From Chara braunii (lineage: Eukaryota > Streptophyta > Charophyceae > Charales > Characeae), in the NCBI GenBank assembly GCA_003427395.1, contig BFEA01000443.1, forward strand, positions 117,585-181,275: a stretch of 63,691 nt of DNA, written 5' to 3'. Of the stretch, positions 12,850 through 26,739 are shown piece after piece (within the stretch, counting starts at the first letter, position 1; every line of letters begins with the position of its first letter). Position numbers and translations under genes: made by a program. The notes below the pieces were generated by a model, which was given only the letters and a program-made list of their open reading frames with translations, was not told the origin of the DNA and ran no database searches.

Positions 12850-14030
12850 GGCGACCTCACAAGGGACACGTGAACGAAAATTGGGAATTGATTTGTCGTT
12901 CAACAAGGGCACTGACAAGTGTGTGCTGCTATACATACATATATACAAACAATATTCTGGTAGCTTTGTAGCGTGCAGGTTCAGCTTCGGCGAAAGGAAA
13001 TCTAGCTACGAAGCGCAGATCGGCTATGGCGGACGGAGGNGGAGGGNGAAGAAAAGATCATATCAGAATGCGGGTGGTGGCGATAGCGCGACTTGACCTG
13101 TGGAGCTGCGAAACAACAAAATCGGGAATTGATTCGGACTTCAACATGCGGCACAGACAGGGCATCTGAGAATCTGTTCGGACATCGGACACAGTTGGGA
13201 CAACTGAAATAGTATTTCACCTTCGTACAACGTTCTGTGAACGACGAACATCGGACAAATATGGACGTACGACGAGCGAACCCGCTATGGCCGAGGGAAA
13301 TCGAGTTACGAAAAACGAACCAGCTATGGCGAATGGAAGTCGTGCTACGAAGACCGAACCGGCTATGGCGGAAGGACGTGGTGGGTGAAGACAAGATATC
13401 AACACGCGCGTGGTAGCAATAGCGCGACTTGACCTGTGGAGCTGGCAAACAACAAAAGGGATACAACGAGGGCGGCAACTCCTTTTATACTTTTCCGCCT
13501 AGAGGAACTCTCCAGCAGCAGGCCTCGTGTTGGGACCAAGGAGGGTGCAGAGAGGGCGTTTCGATTCGGCGGTTGTTCACATATCACACGCCATGGCCAA
13601 TAGGACGTCAGGGCCTATAAAACGGTAAGGACAGGTTGAGACTCGAAAGGTGAGAGGTACCATAAATTGCTACTCATCGATCTACGAAATTCAACAGCTC
13701 AGATCAACGAAGGCACTGGTATGTCAGAGGCCCCAAAAAAAAAAGTTATCCACCAACTCCGGCGTGCATTGATATGACCTTTCCAGAAAGTAAGGGACAG
13801 TCTAGGTCATTTTCGCTGTCATAGTCTCGGTCCTCGATCGTCACGATCCGACGTACAAAGTGGAGCTTCGTTACCCCCCGAGGTCAGGCGCAGTAATCGC
13901 ACCGCAGCCGTTCGTTGTGCACCGATGCGAGGCGCGACGGTCCGTTGTGCGCCGAGGTACAATTCCGAATGCTCCCGAAACCCTAGCGAGGCGGTTCGTT
14001 GCGCGCCAACGTCAGCACTGGAAACCGACA
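12850..14030. other. Intergenic repeat block, element 1
   Basis: No gene. It contains CTATGGCGGA-like words spaced about 30-40 bp apart at 13020-13380, and GCGGTTCGTTGCGCGCC-like words at 13900-14015. It aligns with 38280-39250 of element 2 on the other strand. Two ambiguous bases occur at 13040 and 13047. Confidence 0.6.
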
Positions 14031-14169
14031 AAATGTGGTCTGGGAGACATTGTGACGTTTTGCAAATGTCCACGGCGTTGGATAGCGAACATCCGCAATC
14101 GCTCCATCGTGAACCAACGCTGCGCTTGCGAACGAAATCGCATCCATTCCCGCGCTTGCCATCGCCACA

Positions 14170-15410
14170 GTCGTCGATGCGCTTAACTCATCACCATCGG
14201 TGCGCACAGCTCGTTGGCAATCACTATCGCTATCTCCAGCATCGCAGTACTCGCCATCGCTATCGGTACCATCGCAGCACTGTTCATCGTTATCCAGTTT
14301 GTTGTCGCGGCATCTCTCTCCATCGCTATCCCCGCCATCACATCACTGGCCATCGCTATCGCTGCCATCGCAGAGCTGGGCCGTATCCTGCGCCATCTCT
14401 CTCCATCGCTGCGCCATCTTTCTCCATCATGGACTCTCTCCATCTCTGTGCAATCTCTCTCCGTCACTCCTGCACGATCTCTCTCCATCAATGCGTCATC
14501 TCTCTCCATCGCTCTTGCGTGATCTCTCTCCATCGCTGCGCATTCTTTCTCCATCACGGACTCTCTCCATCTTTGCTCGATCTCTCTCCGTCACTCTTGC
14601 GCGATCTCTCTCCATCGTTGCGCCATCTATCTCCGACTCTCCATCGCTCTTACGTGATCTCGGTGGACCCTCTGCGCGTTCCCTATCCATCTCCGCCCCA
14701 TCTTTCTCCATCGCGGACTTTCTCCATCGTTGCGCCATCTCTCTCCATAGCTCCTGCTCGATCTCGTTTCCATCGCTGCGGGATTTCTTATCGCTGTGAA
14801 TTCCCTCTCCATCGCAGTGTGATCACTCTCCATCACCATTGTATTATCGCTGTAGTCCACCGTCGGTGCAGTCGCCCATCATTGTGGAATCGCATAAAAC
14901 AAGCGTCAGGTATGCGTAATGAAGGATTAACACGACGGATATAACTTTGATTAAACTAATTTTGAACTGATGTTGGATGCATTATATCTAAAACATTATT
15001 TAGCCTTTAAATGATGTTCTCAAGGTCAATAGTGAGATATAAGGCGCTCCTTCGCCATCTATCTTCATCGTTGCACCATCGCTAACCATCGCTGCACCAG
15101 ATCTCTCCGTCGGCTCGCCATCGTTGACCATCCTGAACCATCGCTAACCATCGCTGCACCAGATATCTGCATTTGTGCGCCATCGCTAGCCATCGTTGTG
15201 CCTGCTCTCTTCATTGGCGTGCCATCTTTCTCCATTGGTGCGCCATCTCTCTCCATCGGTGCGCGATTTCTCTCCATTGTTTCACGATCTCTCTCCATCA
15301 CCGTGCCATCTTTGTGCATCTATCCCCATCGCTGCGCCACCTTTCTCCATTTGTCTCCATCTGTCTCCATCTGTCTCCATCTCTGTGCAATCGCTGACCA
15401 ATCGACCTAT
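14170..15410. repeat. Degenerate CATCGCTGCGC / CATCTCTCTC minisatellite
   Basis: Units of about 21 bp combining CCATCGCTGCGC and CATCTCTCTC run through 14200-14870 and 15045-15400, separated by a short AT-rich gap. Read as protein this gives meaningless Ser/Pro/Leu/His repeats. It is syntenic with 36590-38210 of element 2. Confidence 0.8.
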
Positions 15411-15779
15411 TATTTTGTTGTTGTGGTCCTCCATCGGTGTAGCCGCCCATCATAGTCGAAATCGCACGAAACACGCTCAATGCATTTAACACGATGTATT
15501 AAGTTAATTTTGAATTAATTCTTGATGCATTATATCTAAACAAACATAACTTAGACGATTCCGGAACGACACACTGACATGGCAGCCGAATATGCATGGA
15601 GTTGCCTATAAACTACATAATTGTCAGATATGCTTGCAGTTGTGAAATTCGTGGATTGGAGTTGCCTACGTACAAGAATGTTTGACGGATATGCTTGCGG
15701 TTTCGAAATCGAAATGAGTGTGGTGAATAAGTCCAAGAAAACTCGCGCTTCGTCTCGACCAAAACAAAAGGAAGTCCTT

Positions 15780-16860
15780 TTCTATGTGCGAATTTACTCG
15801 CTCTTGAACAACTGGGGAACTAATTTATTATTATACGGTGAATACGTCCGAATAAACTCGCACTTGCACTCTCAGTCTCGAAACCGAAATGTTTATTTCA
15901 AGTGCGAATTTATTCGGTCTTCAACCAACCAGGCCCCTGAATTTCTTACTATACATTGGAAATGCTCATTTCAAGTGCGAATCTATTCACTCTTGAACCA
16001 ACCACTAACGTAATTTCTTAGCGTATGGCGAATAAATCCAAATCTACTCGCACTTGCGTTCAATGTCCGAGTCTATTTGCCACTGAACCAACTAGGAATC
16101 TATTTCCAATTGTACATGGCATAAGTCCGAGTCAACTCGCACTTGTGATCTCCCCTAAATGCGACACCCTTTTGTACGTGCGAATTTGCTCGCTTTTGAA
16201 CTAACCAGGAATCTTATTTCTTACTTTATGGTGAATATCCGGATCAATTCGCACTTGTACTCTCGTCGAAATGATCTTCATGCTACGCATTTAATGTGCG
16301 AGTGTATTTGGTGTTGAACCAACCACGAATCTATTTCCAACTGTATCATGCATAAGTCCGAGTCAACTGGCATTTGTACTCTGGCCAAAATGCAACAAAC
16401 CATCCGTACATATATGCGAGTCTATTCGGTCTTAAATTTTAGTGTATGGTGAATCCGTGTCTCGAATGACGCGCACTTGTACTATCTCCTGAATGCAAGT
16501 ACACCCCTTATTCTATGTGCTAGTCGATTCGTTGGTGAACCTACCACGAACGTGTTTCGTATTGCATGGTTAATAAGTTCGAGTCAACTCGCACGTGTAT
16601 TCTTGCATAAACAGGACCTCCTCCGCCAGGAGTGACAATCAACTTGCACCGGAGAGAAAGTGCGAGTTCACTCGGACTAATCCAAACCGCTTGCACGTTA
16701 AACTAACAATACAGAACAACAATCCTTAAACTCGCACACAAAAACGAGTGGGAGAGGAATCCGACTTGTGAGACCACTTGATTTTTAAATCAGGGTCTGG
16801 AAGTGCCACAACGTCCTTGGTTAATTAAAGAGCGGATAAACTCGCACATATATAGATTAC
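15780..16860. promoter_or_regulatory. Palindrome array upstream of the transposase, element 1
   Basis: About 15 half- or full palindromes such as AGTGCGAATT-TATTCGGTCTT and AATCTACTCGCACTT, spaced roughly 60-75 bp with alternating orientation, ending about 160 bp before the transposase ATG. The corresponding region of element 2 (35870-36560) carries the same array. Function unknown; transposase binding or promoter control are guesses. Confidence 0.6.
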
Positions 16861-17021
16861 ACGAGCCCAAGAAAAGGAAATGGATTCAAATACTGTTGTC
16901 TCATTGTTTTGTGATAAATATTAGAATTGCTAGTTTGCTCTCTCTTTTTTCTTTCCCTGACTTCGTTATACGTTGACGTGATTTTTTTGTTGTATAGTTT
17001 TCGTGCAAGTCGTCTCTTCAA

Positions 17022-19905
17022 ATGGGTGTCCGAACCGTCCCCTATGTCATGCCACCGCCACCGTCACGACAACCCGGAGAAGACCATGTTCGAGAATGTA
17101 GTTCTTATGACAGCAGCCCGAAAGCTCCCTTTGAACGGCCTTGTGATTTGAAAAGGGAGTTCTCTATGTTGACCCCGACAAATTGTTTGGGCTCCTTTTG
17201 TATTGTTCGCTTTACCGACGTTCCCGGCAGTCAGCGCATATCTACAACGCTAATCCCCGATAGTGAGGTTGATCGGGATATGCAGACGATTCCCGGTGGA
17301 TTGATGTTTGCGGACACAGATTTTTGTGGTATGTACGAAATGACTGGATCAGATGTCGTGCGGACAACTGGTCGGTTGTGTGAAAGCATTGAAGTTACCC
17401 AACCCCTAGCAATTGACTATAGTCGGTCGTTGGTGGATACAGACTTCTGTGGTACGTCCGATAGAAACGGGTCTGATCGGGAACGGTTCGATACGTCCTA
17501 TAGAAACGGGTCTGACCGGGAACAGGCAACGGAACGTCCGTGTGAAAGTGTCGATGCAGGTAAGATAATTGCAAGTGAATCCAGAAAACTTGAGTGTCCC
17601 CTAGGTTTGTTGAGTTCGCAGGTCCATGTACGTGCTCTATCGATGCCAGCCACGGGTGCGACAGAAAATTGGCAAATTGGTTTTGTAGACACTAATGTCT
17701 ACAGTTTGTCTGAGTCCTCCCGATATGATTTGCCGAGGATCGCTCCCACAGGCAGATCTGATTTTATGCATGCAGCGCAACGGTCCCCGTCTACGACTCA
17801 TCCTGAAACTCCCGAAGCGGTTCGTCAGGTTTTGTCTCATCCCCTACCTGGAGAAAGGTGAAGATATAATCGAAAAAATAGGCCAATTAGAAAGTCAGAA
17901 CATTCGAAGAGGGTCAAATGTCGATTGAAATGAAAGTAACATTGCGCTCGTCCCAGCGCACAAATGTTGTAAGAACAAGTGTCTTTGGGTCTTAACCATC
18001 GACGATATCAAACCAGTGCGCGAAGCGTATTATGAAATGTCTCTTAAAAAGAGGGTCGAGTGGTGGATGCAAACCTTGGACAATTTCACTGTCCTCGACG
18101 GTGGTCTGGAAAGAGTGCAACCAGTGTAGTGCAAGCGTCGTGTGTGCATCGCCGGTTGGTGTAAAATAATTGGGATATGTCGAAACACATACCGTCGTTA
18201 TAGCAAGTGCAAGTCAGACGGGGTAGTCGTTGGCCGGCATCGTCGATGGGGATTGTTGAACCCAAGACCGGAGTATGTGACCATGAGGGTTCCTGTAACA
18301 AGGTTCGTGGAATAACATGGAGGTGCTATGCCTAACGACATGGTTGTGAGGGGGACCTCGCAAAGACCTAAAGTCAGGCTCCCTGCTTATTTTATGAAGC
18401 TCCTTGTCCACGAGTCCATCAAGGCGGACTTGCTAGCAGCGGGTCAGAACGTCGTTTCGGAGCAAGTCTTCTACTCCATATGGAGGACGTACTTGTGGCA
18501 TGCCATCCTTGCCAAATCCAACTCGTTCACAAAGTGTGGCGAGTACGTCCGCCTTAGACAGGCCAGATATAACGCCCTTCGCCTTTGTGACCGTAACGAT
18601 TTCGATGAAAAGCACCGCAAACACCAACTAGATCAGGTCGCTTACCGTGTGGATTACGCTGACTGGAAACTTCGTTCCATTTTGAACCTCGCGGAATACC
18701 TCTATCTTATAGTGGATGGAATGGATCAGAAAAAGACAATCATTCCTCACATCGGTATGTATAATTACTCTAAGGATCATCGACACCACATGATGATGAA
18801 AACGAACCTCACCGTAGTTGTAGGTCACGGCAGGAAACCGTCGATTTATGTTTACACATATTTACCTTTCTATGCGCACGGTTCCGATGACACCATGGCG
18901 TGTGTTATGCGGACTCTATGTGAGTTGCAGGCGTCGGGACAGAAATGGTCACGCCACCTCCGAATCTAGGCGGACAACTGTTGGAGGGAAAACAAAAACC
19001 AATACCTTATGTGCTTGGCCTCACTTCTCGTGAAATTCGGGATTTTCGAAGATGTCAAAGTGCGGTTCGTGCTCGTTGGCCACACACATACCGACATAGA
19101 CGCCACTTTTAGTGTTTTCTCTAAAAAGTTGAAGGACAACGATGCTTACGCCATGAAGCAGTTGTTCTCGCTTATCGAGTCGTCACACAAGATGTTGCCG
19201 AAGTGCATTGAGCTCGATCGCATTGCCGATTGGCGTGGGGTAGAGGATCGATACGTCGACAAAAGCATCATCGGCATGTGAAAACCACATCTCCTCAAAT
19301 TCTTCATGCGGGACGGTAGTCCCGTCATGGTGTACAAAAAGTACTGCACCGATGCGGAATGGAAGTCGGGAGGTAGACCAATTCACTTGTTCCCAGTTGT
19401 GGATGAAGAGTATGCAAGCCCTACCTCCCCTCCACAACTATGTGTTATTCCCCGTGTCGTTAAAGATGATTTTCGGATGGCTCGTGTCAGTGTCCAAAAA
19501 TTACTTGACGTCCTCGAACAGCACATACACATGTAGCAGACATCTGGGAAGGAGGAGGTCGAAAAACGGGAGGATGCTTTGTCTTACTGGAAAGCCATAT
19601 TCGTCGAGGCGGACGATATAATGCAAGAGGAAAAGAAGAAGGGGACGAAAGAGGGTGAGGAAGAGGATGTCCTCGACACGGATGAGGCCGAGATCTATCC
19701 TCACACCTTCTGGCCAGAATCAGTCGAAACTGTGGTCGAAGTTCAAGAAATCGACCCTCCTTCGCCAGAGGCTTTGCTTATATATGTAGGACCGAGGGCG
19801 GGCCGTCCAAAAGTGGACTTCGACCCCCGACGCCATATAAACAAAGGTGATTTTGTGATTGTCAGGCCATCCGATGAGGAAGTGTCTCAAGGTGTCCCAT
19901 TCTGA
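17022..19905 (+). pseudogene. DDE-type transposase resembling DUF7869 proteins, element 1 copy
   Basis: About 960 codons. The first 300 are Ser/Asp-rich with repeated VDTDFCG and RNGSDRE motifs. A Cys cluster (HKCCKNKC, later VCIAGWCKIIGICRNT) resembles the N-terminal region of DUF7869-family proteins. The core shows a likely RNase H-fold triad: VDGMD (Asp at 18715), ADNC..ENKN (Asp at 18973) and VGHTHTDID (Asp at 19093 or 19099). A Glu/Asp-rich C-terminus follows. Lesions: TGA 17859, a 1-bp insertion near 17930, TAG 18127, TAA 18313, TAG 18967, TGA 19279, TAG 19534. Element 2 is open at each of these codons, so the lesions are private. The family assignment is from memory; the triad is inferred. 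Confidence 0.75.
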
Positions 19906-20309
19906 GTAGGAAGGGCACAGTCTGAGGTTGTCGACGACCGTTCCTCTCTATATTTTGGTTGTTTATGTATACAGTGGTGAGTGCCTACATGTCACTCGTC
20001 CGATCTTCGTCAAAGGTACTCCGGCGCTTGGACGAAGAGGTGAAAACTTTCCACTTCAGACGAGGAACAATGGCAACGAGTCGAAACCGTGGATTATTCT
20101 TGGAGAAGACCCTTCCGCAAAGGAACGGATGAAAGCAAATTCGTGAAAGGCCTTACAATATCGGCATCCGTCTGCGAGAAAGCACTTGTTGCCCTTGGGG
20201 ACGACTGTCTTTCCGGTCCGTCCGACATGCCCGTTTAGTTAAATATGAATTGCTTCGGATTTGTTAGCTACGAACGCCGCAAAGATAATGACGAGACGTT
20301 AACTGCGAA

Positions 20310-20335
20310 CTAATTCCGATTTCTTGTCCTGCAGG
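20310..20335 (+). promoter_or_regulatory. Palindrome-type motif and acceptor-like sequence before the first CPYC gene
   Basis: AACTGCGAAC-TAATTCCGATTT lies just upstream of the ATG at 20336 and is conserved at 32385-32410 in element 2. The bases immediately before the ATG (TTTCTTGTCCTGCAG) look like a 3' splice acceptor, so an upstream non-coding exon is possible. Element 2 has GTAG there. Confidence 0.4.
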
Positions 20336-20382
20336 ATGGATGACGACGGCGCACCATTGTGCGACGTTGTAAACGAGACAAC
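20336..20382 (+). pseudogene. CPYC-1 gene, 5' fragment split by element 2
   Basis: ATG plus 15 codons (MDDDGAPLCDVVNETT) matching the N-terminus encoded at 32367 in element 2. The gene is cut by element 2 and resumes at 53292. Without the insertion and one target duplication the frame is continuous to 54138. Confidence 0.8.
20379..20382. other. Target-site duplication CAAC, left copy
   Basis: Last four bases of element 1 before the TIR of element 2. The identical tetranucleotide is at 53288-53291. It lies in codons 15-16 of the interrupted CPYC gene. Confidence 0.8.
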
Positions 20383-20434
20383 AATACACATTTCGTAAAA
20401 AATGAACTTTTTGTCAAAAAGTGAACTATTTCGA
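20383..20434 (+). repeat. TIR, left end of element 2
   Basis: AATACACATTTCGT followed by an A-rich block with TGAAC and AAAGTGAAC. The first 14 bases are identical to the opposite end of the element; the next 30 or so match imperfectly with small gaps. Confidence 0.85.
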
Positions 20435-23089
<2,655 letters not shown>

Positions 23090-24091
23090 TTAAACACAAG
23101 GTCTGACCACACGTCCGTATCTTGTGACATACGGGGTTTCTCGCGGACGAGGTCGTGAACCGAAACCATACATGGCATTCATAGATGATCCATATACGTG
23201 GCTCTGCGGTTCGTGGACAGTTGCANTCTCCGAAAACACGGACATGTATTTCATCCTGACAAACCCTCCTCGTCGTGCTAAGGAATTCCCTATAAAGTCT
23301 CGTATTACGGACACTTTCTCTTCCACCTCGTAAAACAATTCTAAACATCTGACCTGACCTACTCTCACGAAATTTGACCTCCCATCTATATCAGGGCGAG
23401 ATATCACCGGCTTGAATTTGTAATCATGTTGTACCATCTCGTTCCGTGACACGAGCACAACTGCATCCACGAGTTTTTTACTTTTGTCTGAAGAAGCCAC
23501 ACATAGCACTTTGGCGAAAGGACATCCGTCATTCGTCAACTGCACACAACAATATGATATAGCTCGTGGAGAAGTCCCTAGGCAACGGGGTGGGTAGTGT
23601 TCCAAGAATGAACAATGACGGGCGCAGTCCACCAACTCTTGCTTCTCCGAACTTCCCCAAGTTCGTGGCGAAGATGTGATGTACTCGCAGTGGAGGCGAC
23701 GTCTGAAGCTGGTACGGTAGCGGATCGGTTTACCCTTATCGTCCAGGGTCTTTCGTTGGAGGACACCATCAGGTAGTGCAATGAGGCTCCCAAACTCTAA
23801 CATGTTGGCAAACTTGTAATGGCTTGCCCAAGGGCAGCCACGCTCCATCGCCTTCCAATCATTATCGTTCCATTCATCGAGATGTCGGTTCATGTACGGG
23901 ACGACGGTCATCCATGGGTCCTCGTCAAAGTCCTTGTTGGCTGCTTCGCCGATCCACGTTTGACCGTCATGATGCCGCACCGATCTCACACAAGGTGAAA
24001 ACGGTTTTGCTAAGTGCATGTGCTTCTCGGGACTCAAGCGCATGTGCGTCTCGGGACTCATGTTGACGCTTGTCGAAGGTCTCGATGACAT
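23090..24091 (-). CDS. Unknown 333-aa protein, family E member 3, element 2
   Basis: Not recognised. An open frame from ATG with conserved blocks shared with two neighbours and with element 1: DPWMTVVPYMNRHLDEWN, CPWASHYKFANMLEFGSLI, ITSSPRTWGSS-KQELVDCARHC, YPPRCLG, AISYCCVQL, SRNEMV, and near the end IGNSLARRGGFVRMKYM. It is soluble-looking and Cys-rich in the middle, with no signal peptide or clear metal motif. One codon holds an ambiguous base (23226). It is the last gene before the right end of element 2 and open over its whole length while the core genes are broken. A structural, DNA-binding or host-interaction role cannot be told from sequence. Confidence 0.65.
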   Translation of the reverse strand: MSSRPSTSVNMSPETHMRLSPEKHMHLAKPFSPCVRSVRHHDGQTWIGEAANKDFDEDPWMTVVPYMNRHLDEWNDNDWKAMERGCPWASHYKFANMLEFGSLIALPDGVLQRKTLDDKGKPIRYRTSFRRRLHCEYITSSPRTWGSSEKQELVDCARHCSFLEHYPPRCLGTSPRAISYCCVQLTNDGCPFAKVLCVASSDKSKKLVDAVVLVSRNEMVQHDYKFKPVISRPDIDGRSNFVRVGQVRCLELFYEVEEKVSVIRDFIGNSLARRGGFVRMKYMSVFSEXATVHEPQSHVYGSSMNAMYGFGSRPRPRETPYVTRYGRVVRPCV

Positions 24092-24395
24092 TACGCTCCC
24101 TACACATCACAGACACACAAACGACACATACGGACGTGTAGACCGTCGTAAATAAAGTTGGCCAATGATAAGTCCCCTGGTGCGGCCAACACTCAATCGT
24201 CACGCCCCGCACTATATATCGACAAGCTCCTCACTTAATCAAAGTGCGAGTGAACTCTCACTTAAGCAAAGTGCGAGTGAACTCTCACTTAAGTCTGACC
24301 ACACGTCCAGATCTAGTGACATCCGGGGTTCCTCGAGGTCGAGGTCATGTACCGAAGCCATACAAAGCATTCATTGATGATCCATACACGAAGAT

Positions 24396-25289
24396 CTACG
24401 GTTCGTCGACTGATACACTCTTCGAAAAGACGGACATGTATTCCATCCTGACAAACACTCCCGGTCGTGCTAAGGAATTCCCTATACAGTCCCGTATGTC
24501 AGACACTTTCTCCTCAACCTCACGCGACAACGAAAAGTTTTGGACCCGCCCTGCTATCACCAAATCTCGCCACCCATCTACACGCGCAGGCCCGGGCGTC
24601 GGCACGAATTTGGACCCCTCAATTACCACCTCGTTGCGTGATACAAGCACAATTGCAGCGACAAGTTTCCTGCTCTTGTTCGAAGCAGCGACACATAGAA
24701 CTCTGGCGAAATCAGACCCGGACACAGTCAATCGCACACAACAGTATGACACAACTTGTGGAGAATTCCCAAGGCACCGGAGTGGGTACTGCTCAAGGAA
24801 CGAGCAGTGACGAGCGCAGTCCACCAACTCTTGTTTCCGCGAGCCTCCCCAAGTTCGTGGCGATGACCTGACGTAGTGGCACTCGAGGCGGCTGAATTGG
24901 CGGCTAATGCAGCCTAAAGCTCTGCGCATATGGTTCAGGAACTTGTATCCGAGGACAGCGTCAGACAGCGGGATGAGGTTCATGAACTCCAACATGTTGG
25001 CGAACTTGTACTACCTTGCCCAAGGGCAGCGACTTTCCATCGTGGCCCAATTCCCATCGCACCAACCTTCAATATGCCCGTCCATGCACGGAACGACGGT
25101 CATCCAAGGGTCCTCGTCGAAGTCCTCTGCGGTCGCTCCGTGGATTGTTGTTACACCGTTAAAATACCACACGGATCTCGCGCAAGGAGAAAACGGTTCT
25201 GCCAAGCGAATGTGCGTCTCGGGACTCATGGTCCGTGGTGTCGAGAAGATCGGCTCCATGATTCGTGGTGTCGAGAAGGTCGCCTCCAT
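24396..25289 (-). pseudogene. Unknown family E member 2, element 2, one nonsense codon
   Basis: A paralogue of the 333-aa gene next to it, sharing SPETH..LAEPFSPCARSV, DFDEDPWMTVVPCM, YKFANMLEF, SSPRTWGGSRKQELVDCARHC, GNSLARPGVFVRMEYMS. A TAG at 25011-25013 interrupts it after CPWAR, where the neighbours have Ser-His or Asp-Asp; otherwise the frame continues. It has no counterpart in element 1 within the window, so it arose by tandem duplication in this lineage or was lost from element 1. Confidence 0.6.
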
Positions 25290-25520
25290 TACACACCCTA
25301 CACACCACGCGCACATACCAAACGATACACACGGGCACATTGACACTATTGAACATAGTTGGCGAACGGGAACTGTCGTGGCCACGCCCACATGCAGTCG
25401 TCAAGACATTCACTCAAGCGGATTGCTCGGGGTTCAGAGCACAAGTGCGAGTGAACTCGCAGTTAGATGGAGAGCCAGGTGGTCACACCACTGAAGTGGA
25501 ATGCTCGGGGTGCACACAGC

Positions 25521-25542
25521 AAGTGCGAGTGAACTCGCACTT
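25521..25542. promoter_or_regulatory. Perfect-armed palindrome between family E members
   Basis: AAGTGCGAGT, spacer GA, ACTCGCACTT: two perfect 10-bp arms. A second copy with one mismatch lies 78 bp upstream at 25443-25464. Both sit between members 1 and 2 of family E. Confidence 0.65.
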
Positions 25543-25630
25543 AGATGGAGAGATAGGTGCGCACACCATGAGCTCATGTGTGTAATGTATAAGGAAATCG
25601 GCGTGCAACATCCGTTCAAAACTTTCACTT

Positions 25631-26548
25631 CTACCGATGATGACATGCCGGTGTGTACATGCGTTCATTCAAAGTTGGAACAGGCGACCCGAACGTAAGA
25701 CACTGCGGCGCATCGACTGGAGCGTCTTCCGCGAACATGAAAATATATTTCTTGCGAACGAACCCGGTCCTTCCGGCTAGAGACCTGCCTATAGCATCCC
25801 ATATAGAGGACGCTTGAGCTTCAACCTCATGCCATGCGTCCACATCGTCCACCTTACCCGTGATTACCAAATCCCATGTCTCTTCCAATTCTATTGTGAC
25901 CAAACCGATCCCGTCTTTCCCGAGGTGCAACTCATTCCTGGACACGTAGACCACAGCGTCAGTCAAGGTCCTATTCCGATTCGAACACGCGACGCAAAGG
26001 ACCCTAGATAAGAATAACTTTCCGAGACGCAATCTAACGCAGCAGTAGGAAACTGCTCGAGGCAACAGCCCTGGAGAGCGCAATGGGTACTGATCAAGGA
26101 ACTCGGAATGTCGTGCACAGGCAAGCAACTCGTGTTTCAGTGAGCGAGACCATGTGCGAGGCGAAGCAGTCACGACACTGCAGGCCAACACATTTTGATG
26201 ACGAGGAATATTCAGCTTTGCACTCAAGCAACGACACCGAACTGAACCCAGCACAGCTCTAGGCACGGGAATGAAACTCCCAAACTCGCACATTTTAGCG
26301 AACTTGTAGTCGTCCGCCCACAGACACTCCTTGAGCATTTTGGCCCATTCATGCTCTTTCCACGAGTCCAGGGGAGCATTAGTGAACGGGGGAACCTTCA
26401 TCCAAGGATCACACTCCATCTCGTATCTTGTCGCACCGTCAGTAACAGGGGAGTTTCCACTGCCAGAGACGCGCAGCGAGCATGGGGGAAAAGGGTATGC
26501 CATGCGCTCACGCCAATCACCCAGGATAATCAACTCCGACATGGCCAT
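25631..26548 (-). CDS. Unknown 305-aa protein, family E member 1, element 2
   Basis: Not recognised. The most divergent member of the family. It shares DPWMKVPPFTNAPLDSWKEHEW, YKFAKMCEFGSFI, TASPRTWSRSLKHELLACARH, YPLRSPGLLPRAVSYCCVRL, SRNEL, IGRSLAGRTGFVRKKYIFMF. I use the first ATG of the frame (26548). The open frame and divergence from its neighbours suggest an older duplication retained as protein, although this is inference. Palindromes lie downstream at 25443 and 25521. Confidence 0.6.
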   Translation of the reverse strand: MAMSELIILGDWRERMAYPFPPCSLRVSGSGNSPVTDGATRYEMECDPWMKVPPFTNAPLDSWKEHEWAKMLKECLWADDYKFAKMCEFGSFIPVPRAVLGSVRCRCLSAKLNIPRHQNVLACSVVTASPRTWSRSLKHELLACARHSEFLDQYPLRSPGLLPRAVSYCCVRLRLGKLFLSRVLCVACSNRNRTLTDAVVYVSRNELHLGKDGIGLVTIELEETWDLVITGKVDDVDAWHEVEAQASSIWDAIGRSLAGRTGFVRKKYIFMFAEDAPVDAPQCLTFGSPVPTLNERMYTPACHHR

Positions 26549-26739
26549 CGCGATCGGCAAATGCCCTGCAGGCTACAAAAAAAAAAAAAAGCAAATGCTT
26601 TCACCCAGCTCACAGGGAAAAAAAATAACCATGCCCCCCAAGGACGTCCGTCGAAACTCTGATGACGGGCGTCTTGTTGAACACGACCACCACCGCACGG
26701 CCGCATTGTAGCCAGCCGGACGAGAGGCACATCAACGGG

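Larger units (their letters stand above)
38..20382 (+). mobile_element. Giant DNA transposon, element 1, left segment
   Basis: This is the outer of two nested elements. It begins with the TIR AATACGCATTTCGT and is collinear, on the opposite strand, with 53287 down to about 32324 of element 2: Ulp1-like protease, acidic repeat protein, ParB-methylase-like gene, palindrome-rich spacer, transposase, first CPYC gene. It stops inside that CPYC gene at the CAAC where element 2 entered and resumes at 53288. Homologous genes of the two elements differ by many substitutions, indels and private stop codons, so they are separate copies rather than a fresh inverted duplication. Confidence 0.8.

Noticed and set aside
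13925-14944. A 339-codon frame rich in Ser, His and Arg
   Set aside because: It lies in the CATC minisatellite; all frames of both strands stay open there and the sequence is not conserved as protein in the syntenic array.
15780-16860. CRISPR array
   Set aside because: Repeats are degenerate palindromes in alternating orientation with uneven spacing, in eukaryotic transposon DNA; no cas-like genes.
25443-25542. A conserved peptide like VRVNSHL seen in many short frames
   Set aside because: It is a translation of the dispersed palindrome and appears in unrelated frames and on both strands.
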